Part shown: piece after piece, positions 6,538 to 10,510 of the stretch
Numbering within the stretch: position 1 is the stretch's first letter
How the letters are laid out: every line of letters starts with the position of its first letter
Origin: Candidatus Heimdallarchaeota archaeon
GTDB lineage: Archaea > Asgardarchaeota > Heimdallarchaeia > JABLTI01
Length of the DNA stretch: 10,510 bases
Reading direction: 5' to 3'
Assembly (NCBI GenBank): GCA_023128635.1
Contig: JAGMDP010000216.1
Coordinates: 1-10,510, forward strand
Notes under the pieces: model-generated
Databases searched by the model: none
What the model saw: only the letters and a program-made list of their open reading frames with translations
What the model was told of the DNA's origin: nothing
Made by a program: the position numbers and the translations under genes

Positions 6538-7417
6538 CACTTCCAACAAAGATAATTAGTGATAGTATTTGTGTGACACCACTGATTATCCCAATTATTA
6601 ACCAAGCATTCCTATTTGCTACCATTTCCAGACTATTGTGTAGACCAATGAAAGGTTCTATCATGAAATCCGTTGCGACTGCCAGCTGATACATAAACGT
6701 CCACTGATACGCTTCTGGCAAACCAAAAGCGAAAGATGTTACGAAATTCACCAGGAAGGGAATAATATAGAAGATGAATAGTGTTGGAACTATGGCTATT
6801 GAGCTTGCGAAGCCGAAAAAGTTTGCAATTATAACAAATAAAGTGGTTATCGATATTGCTAGAAATGCTCCCGCGGATATTAGAAAGAATGATTTTACTA
6901 TGAGTAGGAATGTTAACGAGACTCCTGTCCAAATCCAGAGTATTAGATTAAAAACTATAATACCAAGTAGACCTGTTAATATGGTCCCCAGAAATGCAGT
7001 TATTGCATGAGCAATATAGAGATTAGATTTTCTTACTGGCAAGGCAAAATATCTCTTCATACTGTCATCGGCTACTTTTCCAAAACTATCTAATGTCAAC
7101 ATAATTCCTATCATTTGTAGGAGGAATTGTCCAATATTCACAAATCCTGCTGCACTGAATGCTCTAAATGCATCTACTCCAAAATCCAGTAATAACGCTT
7201 CATAATCGCTCGCTATTGAATTCAAGAATATTATTGCGGGAAGCAAAACAAAAGATAAAGCAATGAAGAATTTTAATGTTAGAATTATTCTTTTAAATTC
7301 GTATCTTACTATTTCACTTGTTTCCCTGATTTCTAGGAGAGGATTTCTTTCTGTGATTTGCATAAGTAAACGACTGAAAAAGTTCTTTTTTTGAGGTTTA
7401 TGAGAATCTGTATCCAT
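6530..7417 (-). CDS. ABC-2 type transporter permease
   Basis: A 295-residue integral membrane protein with about six hydrophobic segments (roughly 49-67, 95-112, 137-160, 168-190, 193-225 and 272-294). The cytoplasmic N-terminus carries a short amphipathic region (SEIVRYEFKRI), and a cytoplasmic loop RYFALPVRKSNLYIAHAI after the second segment resembles the 'LPV-R' loop common in ABC-2 exporter permeases (NosY-like). It follows the ATPase gene: the AGGTGA ribosome binding site at 7429-7424 overlaps the ATPase TAG stop and is 6 nt from the ATG at 7417. A GTG one codon upstream is too close to that motif, so ATG is preferred. It presumably pairs with the ATPase as an export channel; substrate unknown. 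Confidence 0.82.
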   Translation of the reverse strand: MDTDSHKPQKKNFFSRLLMQITERNPLLEIRETSEIVRYEFKRIILTLKFFIALSFVLLPAIIFLNSIASDYEALLLDFGVDAFRAFSAAGFVNIGQFLLQMIGIMLTLDSFGKVADDSMKRYFALPVRKSNLYIAHAITAFLGTILTGLLGIIVFNLILWIWTGVSLTFLLIVKSFFLISAGAFLAISITTLFVIIANFFGFASSIAIVPTLFIFYIIPFLVNFVTSFAFGLPEAYQWTFMYQLAVATDFMIEPFIGLHNSLEMVANRNAWLIIGIISGVTQILSLIIFVGSEK

Positions 7418-7427
7418 CACTAATCAC

Positions 7428-8366
7428 CTAGGAAGATTCCTCCGTTTCCGCTTTAGTTCTTCTCTGTTCTACAAAGGGTCTAAATGAAAATACTGAGATT
7501 TTACTCTCTTGGAGTCGATTTACAATTGAGGTGCTAATTTGCAAAGCATCTTCTGATCGCACTAAGATTTTTCTACCCGAGAGCTCGAAATCTTCTTCTC
7601 CAATAACTTTTACAATTTCCTTTTTAGAGGGAGCATCTTGTGATAAGATAATTTCCATAGATTTGCACCGTTTAGAAATAACTTCTGTAATTGGTCCATC
7701 GACTATTATTTGGCCTCTATCCATGAGGATTAAACGATCACTCATTACTAAAGCATCCTGGATGTTATGTGTGGACATGATGACTGTTTTTGCTTTGTCT
7801 TTAACATAATCTTGTACTAATTGATAGACTTTCAATTTTCCTTGAACATCTATAAAGGCGACTGGTTCATCAAAGAGAATTATCTCAGGATCACCTATAA
7901 TTGCTAATGAAAGACTAAATCTTTGTCTCATACCTGAGGACATTAATTTTGGTGGTAAGTCCCACCATTTTGCTAAGCCAATTAATTCTAGTAACCTATC
8001 AGTCTCTTGCTTTGCCGCTTTTCTGGAAAGACCTCTCAAAATTCCAAAATGAATTAAAGATTCCTTACAAGGGGTATTCAGATAGAAATTTAACTCAGAG
8101 GGCAAGTAACCTATGCTTTGTTTCACTCTTAGCGGGTTCCATCGAACATTATAATCTTTAATGTAGATTTGGCCCTGTGATGGTTTTGTTAAACCCATTA
8201 TTGCTTTCATTAAAGTTGATTTCCCTGCACCATTTGGACCGAATAAACAAATTCTTTCACCTTTATTTATTGTGAAATCAATATCTCGTAATGAAGTCAC
8301 TCTGGCTCGGGATATGTATCTTCCGAAAATTTTTGATACTTTCTCCACTCTAATAATTGGGCCCAT
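7428..8366 (-). CDS. ABC transporter ATP-binding protein (drug/lipid-exporter type)
   Basis: A 312-residue cytosolic ATPase that powers the downstream permease. Walker A is GPNGAGKST (43-51), Walker B is EIILFDEP (161-168) with the catalytic Glu167, and the H-loop His is in MSTHN (His200). The Q-loop segment reads IGYLPSEL, with Ser where many relatives have Gln or Glu. The signature is MSSGMRQR (142-149) in place of LSGGQ; the GMRQR half is common in ABC-2 exporter ATPases. The D-loop reads AFID. Residues after about 230 form a C-terminal extension as found in this exporter class. The start ATG is preceded by GAGGAA at 8377-8372. The gene is the first of the two-gene operon and diverges from the surface protein gene at 8548. 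Confidence 0.9.
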   Translation of the reverse strand: MGPIIRVEKVSKIFGRYISRARVTSLRDIDFTINKGERICLFGPNGAGKSTLMKAIMGLTKPSQGQIYIKDYNVRWNPLRVKQSIGYLPSELNFYLNTPCKESLIHFGILRGLSRKAAKQETDRLLELIGLAKWWDLPPKLMSSGMRQRFSLSLAIIGDPEIILFDEPVAFIDVQGKLKVYQLVQDYVKDKAKTVIMSTHNIQDALVMSDRLILMDRGQIIVDGPITEVISKRCKSMEIILSQDAPSKKEIVKVIGEEDFELSGRKILVRSEDALQISTSIVNRLQESKISVFSFRPFVEQRRTKAETEESS

Positions 8367-8425
8367 TTTACTTCCTCATAATTTTTCTTAAGCTATAGAG
8401 TAATTGTATTTCGAAGTTAAAATTC

Positions 8426-8442
8426 TTCCTAGTTGTTAGGAA
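8426..8442. repeat. 17-bp inverted repeat in divergent intergenic region
   Basis: TTCCTA-GTTGT-TAGGAA: 6-bp arms with a 5-nt spacer, between the divergent ABC operon (start 8366) and the surface protein gene. The position fits an operator or a regulator site, but the arms are short and AT-rich, and no dedicated regulator gene is adjacent. Confidence 0.35.
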
Positions 8443-8547
8443 AGTCGGGTAATAATCTTTATTACATTTGTTTTGTTTTACTTGAAGTTAATAGAAACAA
8501 TAAATACTAACAAGCTAGTAAGTATATTTGTGAATGTGAGTAATATC

Positions 8548-9399
8548 ATGCTGGTTAGAAATAGAATTCCCATTAAAACAACCATTAAGGTTTCACTAAT
8601 CATACTCTGTATTTTCTTTGTAGATTTAACCAGCAAATTTGTTGAGACAAATCCTATGACAGTTAATGCTCAAGAAGAAGAGGAGTTATTCCCATTTGTC
8701 GGGATGAAATTACTTTATGATATCACACAATCTACAGGCAGTATAATTGCTGCCTCAGGAACTTTGTCTATTGAATACCTGACAATGCTTGATGATACCC
8801 ATATTTTTGGCGAATTCCATGTTGAAGTTGTTTCACCTTTAGATTTCTATAATGAAACCACAGGTGGAAGTGAAGACTTACTTACTCGACATTTGGATAT
8901 CGTTACAGAAAACACCTATATTATCTGGTTGTTTTGGGATTACTTCTTCGACAGAACAGAAGAAATTGTTCCAACAATAATGTGGGTTTTCCCACAGGAT
9001 CTCGAGTTTAATTCCACGGTAAAAATACAGAATTATACTTCTACCACAACAAGAAGTGAATCCATTTCAATATTAAACAAATATTATGAGGTTGTTGTGT
9101 TCAGGACTTATGGCAGCACTCTAAACATGACTTTGTTATATGGATATGCGAGACATGGTAGTAGTGATTGGTATGGAGTATTATTCTATATGGCTGGATA
9201 TTTTATAGAACCTGTTACTGATAGGAGAATGGCTGTTTTCTTCAAGCTAAGGGAAACAAATGCTGAACTTCTTCCTCTTAAAGACATTAATCAAAATACA
9301 ATCTTTAGTATTACAATTACGTTTTATGGAATTGTCATTGTAGGGACAATTATCTATAGATTGAGAAGAAGAAGGGAATTAGTTGGTGGGGAAATATAA
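8548..9399 (+). CDS. Uncharacterised secreted protein with C-terminal membrane anchor
   Basis: A 283-residue protein I do not recognise. From the ATG at 8548 it begins with a basic n-region (MLVRNRIPIKTTIK), a hydrophobic core VSLIILCIFFVDL, and a probable signal peptidase site after VNA (about 39-41), followed by an acidic EEEE. The mature domain (about 45-248) is rich in beta-type alternation and aromatics and has four N-glycosylation sequons (Asn102, 155, 162, 193). A single hydrophobic helix (about 251-270) followed by RLRRRR forms a C-terminal stop-transfer anchor, so the domain should face the outside. The frame is open from a TTG at 8473, but the ATG is preceded by GTGAG at 8536-8540 and gives a normal signal peptide, so I chose it. 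Possible partner of the divergent ABC exporter or of the downstream small membrane protein; unproven. Confidence 0.7.
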   Translation: MLVRNRIPIKTTIKVSLIILCIFFVDLTSKFVETNPMTVNAQEEEELFPFVGMKLLYDITQSTGSIIAASGTLSIEYLTMLDDTHIFGEFHVEVVSPLDFYNETTGGSEDLLTRHLDIVTENTYIIWLFWDYFFDRTEEIVPTIMWVFPQDLEFNSTVKIQNYTSTTTRSESISILNKYYEVVVFRTYGSTLNMTLLYGYARHGSSDWYGVLFYMAGYFIEPVTDRRMAVFFKLRETNAELLPLKDINQNTIFSITITFYGIVIVGTIIYRLRRRRELVGGEI

Positions 9400-9436
9400 T
9401 ACTTTAAAAAATCTAAAAGAAAATCCCATAAAAAGA

Positions 9437-9442
9437 TTTAAA
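9437..9442 (+). promoter_or_regulatory. Candidate TATA box for the small membrane protein gene
   Basis: TTTAAA preceded by an A-rich stretch (AAAAAGA) lies about 55 nt before the ATG at 9497, predicting a leader of about 30 nt. This suggests the gene has its own promoter and does not rely on read-through from the surface protein gene. Confidence 0.35.
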
Positions 9443-9496
9443 GATTATTAAAGAAAATTCGATTCTAGAACAGAACATAAACAGTGAGGAATAACG

Positions 9497-9841
9497 ATGA
9501 GTAGCACTGAAATTTCCAAACCTAAGAAAACTGTACGATTCGCAGCCTGGAGAGAATACCCACTCGAAATCAAAATTATGGATCTCGCATCTCTCGCATG
9601 GTTAGCAGTTGGAATCCTTGAAATGATATTCTACTTAATTGGAACAGAATTAAATGAGCGAGTTTTTCCCATTGTATTCCTACCATTCTTCATGTTTGTG
9701 GTTACTATCTCGTTAAGGCTAAGACTACTTGACAAACCGGATACTTTAAGAAATACATTCATAGTGTGGGCAGTTATTTTTATTCTAATGGTCATAACTG
9801 TAATTTTAATATTAATCCTTTATCCACCATTTAGTGTTTAG
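9497..9841 (+). CDS. Small three-helix membrane protein, unknown function
   Basis: A 114-residue protein not matching any family I recognise. A hydrophilic basic N-terminus (1-27) is followed by three hydrophobic segments at about 29-49, 55-73 and 86-110, with a charged cytoplasmic or outer loop RLRLLDKPDTLRNT between the second and third. The start ATG is well supported by GAGGA at 9486-9490 with a 6-nt spacer. It lies 97 nt downstream of the anchored surface protein on the same strand and 142 nt upstream of radA. No catalytic or binding motif is visible. Confidence 0.7.
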   Translation: MSSTEISKPKKTVRFAAWREYPLEIKIMDLASLAWLAVGILEMIFYLIGTELNERVFPIVFLPFFMFVVTISLRLRLLDKPDTLRNTFIVWAVIFILMVITVILILILYPPFSV

Positions 9842-9859
9842 TTTATTTTATTGGTGCTA
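9842..9859 (+). terminator. Weak T-rich terminator after the small membrane protein gene
   Basis: The bases following the stop codon read GTTTATTTTATTGG, a T-rich tract without hairpin, with another T-run at about 9865-9868. This is compatible with archaeal termination but weak. Confidence 0.3.
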
Positions 9860-9937
9860 ATCACTTTTCTTAACCTAGAGAGCATAAGGTGGGATTTTAT
9901 ACCTCGCATCACAAATAGTTATTAAGAAGATATTTCC

Positions 9938-9946
9938 TATAAAAAA
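9938..9946 (+). promoter_or_regulatory. Candidate TATA box of radA
   Basis: TATAAAAAA lies 38-46 nt before the TTG start. Initiation about 25-28 nt downstream would fall near 9966-9970, giving a leader of some 15 nt that still contains AGGTG at 9972-9976. Confidence 0.45.
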
Positions 9947-9971
9947 CACTAGTGTGGGAAAAAGAGCTATT

Positions 9972-9976
9972 AGGTG
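9972..9976 (+). promoter_or_regulatory. Shine-Dalgarno AGGTG that fixes the TTG start of radA
   Basis: AGGTG is followed by a 7-nt spacer and TTG at 9984. An in-frame TAG at 9978-9980 forbids any earlier start, and the helix-hairpin-helix domain begins right after, so no later start is reasonable. Confidence 0.6.
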
Positions 9977-9983
9977 TTAGGAT

Positions 9984-10510
9984 TTGTTCCAGAAGAAATT
10001 AGAAGAATTACAATCAGTAACAAAGGAACATCTAGACAAATTAGAGTCTGCGGGTTATACTACTATTGAATCTCTTAGTTGGTTAAATCCTGAAGAATTA
10101 TCTGAAAAAACCGGTATTGACTTTGAAATTGCTAAGACAATAATAACTGAAGCAATTTCTAATATAGATCAAAAACCTGTTTCTGCTGCGGATTTATTGT
10201 TAAAGGAAGAGAAGCGCTTAAAGATTACGACTGGTTCAACAGAATTAGATAAACTACTTGGAGGGGGCATTTTCACTGGAGAAATAACTGAAGTATCTGG
10301 TGAATTTGCAACTGGGAAGACCCAACTGTGTTTCCAATTATGTATTAATGTTCAATTACCTCCAGAACAAGGTGGTTTAGAGGGAGGAGTATATTATATT
10401 GATACTGAAGGAACATTTTCTTCTACAAGAATAGTACAAATGGCTCAGAGCAAAGGTTTAGACCCAAAGAAGCTTCTAAGAAATATTGCTGTAACCAGAA
10501 CATACAATTC
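9984..10510 (+). CDS. radA: DNA repair and recombination protein RadA (N-terminal part)
   Basis: The archaeal strand-exchange recombinase (Rad51/RecA family), truncated by the window end after 175 residues. Residues about 6-58 form the N-terminal helix-hairpin-helix DNA-binding domain (LEELQSVTKEHLDKLESAGYTTIESL...), in which the usual GVG hairpin is replaced by QSVTKE. A linker leads to the ATPase core: TTGSTELDKLLGGGI (82-96), Walker A GEFATGKT (106-113; most relatives have GSGKT), TQLCFQLCINVQLP, YYIDTEGTF (137-145), and RIVQMAQSKGLDP (149-161). No intein interrupts the visible part, although archaeal radA genes sometimes carry one in the ATPase core. The gene starts with TTG. It is a single gene with its own candidate promoter. 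Confidence 0.95.
   Translation, partial: MFQKKLEELQSVTKEHLDKLESAGYTTIESLSWLNPEELSEKTGIDFEIAKTIITEAISNIDQKPVSAADLLLKEEKRLKITTGSTELDKLLGGGIFTGEITEVSGEFATGKTQLCFQLCINVQLPPEQGGLEGGVYYIDTEGTFSSTRIVQMAQSKGLDPKKLLRNIAVTRTYN

Noticed and set aside
8473..8547. Upstream TTG start for the surface protein
   Set aside because: The extra 25 residues would precede and spoil a normal signal peptide, and the ATG at 8548 has a GTGAG motif at suitable distance.
9409..9439. AAATCT ... AGATTT inverted repeat before the small membrane protein gene
   Set aside because: Six-base AT-rich arms separated by 19 nt are expected by chance in this A-rich spacer, and the right arm overlaps the probable TATA box.
9873..9904. 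Alternating ACCT / AGGT / ACCT words spaced by 10 nt upstream of radA
   Set aside because: Four-base words at regular spacing can arise by chance in 140 bp; no extended symmetry supports an operator or RNA stem.

Overview
The window looks like chromosomal DNA from a low-GC archaeon. Three things support this. The right edge carries the start of a RadA recombinase, the archaeal Rad51/RecA homologue. The single tRNA gene contains two introns that fold as archaeal bulge-helix-bulge splicing substrates. Several gene starts are preceded by AT-rich TATA/BRE-like elements rather than bacterial -35/-10 boxes. TTG and GTG starts with Shine-Dalgarno motifs are common. An uncultured lineage such as an Asgard archaeon would fit, but the sequence alone does not prove the phylum.

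Layout, left to right. (1) Positions 1-2375, minus strand: an operon of two paralogous cysteine-bearing proteins of the 2-hydroxyacyl-CoA dehydratase / 'CoA-activase-related' group (COG3580-like, then COG3581-like). A third ORF overlaps the second by 8 nt and leaves the window. (2) Positions 2543-4820: an MFS exporter (minus) divergent from a winged-helix regulator (plus). A perfect 16-bp palindrome lies just downstream of the exporter's TATA-like box, which looks like a local regulator/efflux unit. (3) Positions 4837-4982, minus: a CAU-anticodon tRNA, probably elongator Met, with a canonical 37/38 intron and a second intron in the D-loop. (4) Positions 5143-6510, plus: malic enzyme. (5) Positions 6530-8366, minus: a two-gene ABC-2 type exporter, ATPase then permease. 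(6) Positions 8548-9841, plus: an uncharacterised secreted, C-terminally anchored glycoprotein-like protein and a small three-helix membrane protein. (7) From 9984, plus: radA, starting with TTG and running off the window.

Functionally this is mostly a set of independent short transcription units, not one pathway. The two arrangements that suggest linked function are the dehydratase-like gene pair and the divergent regulator-exporter pair. The ABC exporter and the anchored surface protein share a divergent intergenic region containing a 17-bp inverted repeat, so co-regulation is possible but unproven. No gap between genes exceeds 300 bases. I see no CRISPR array, insertion sequence or integrase.
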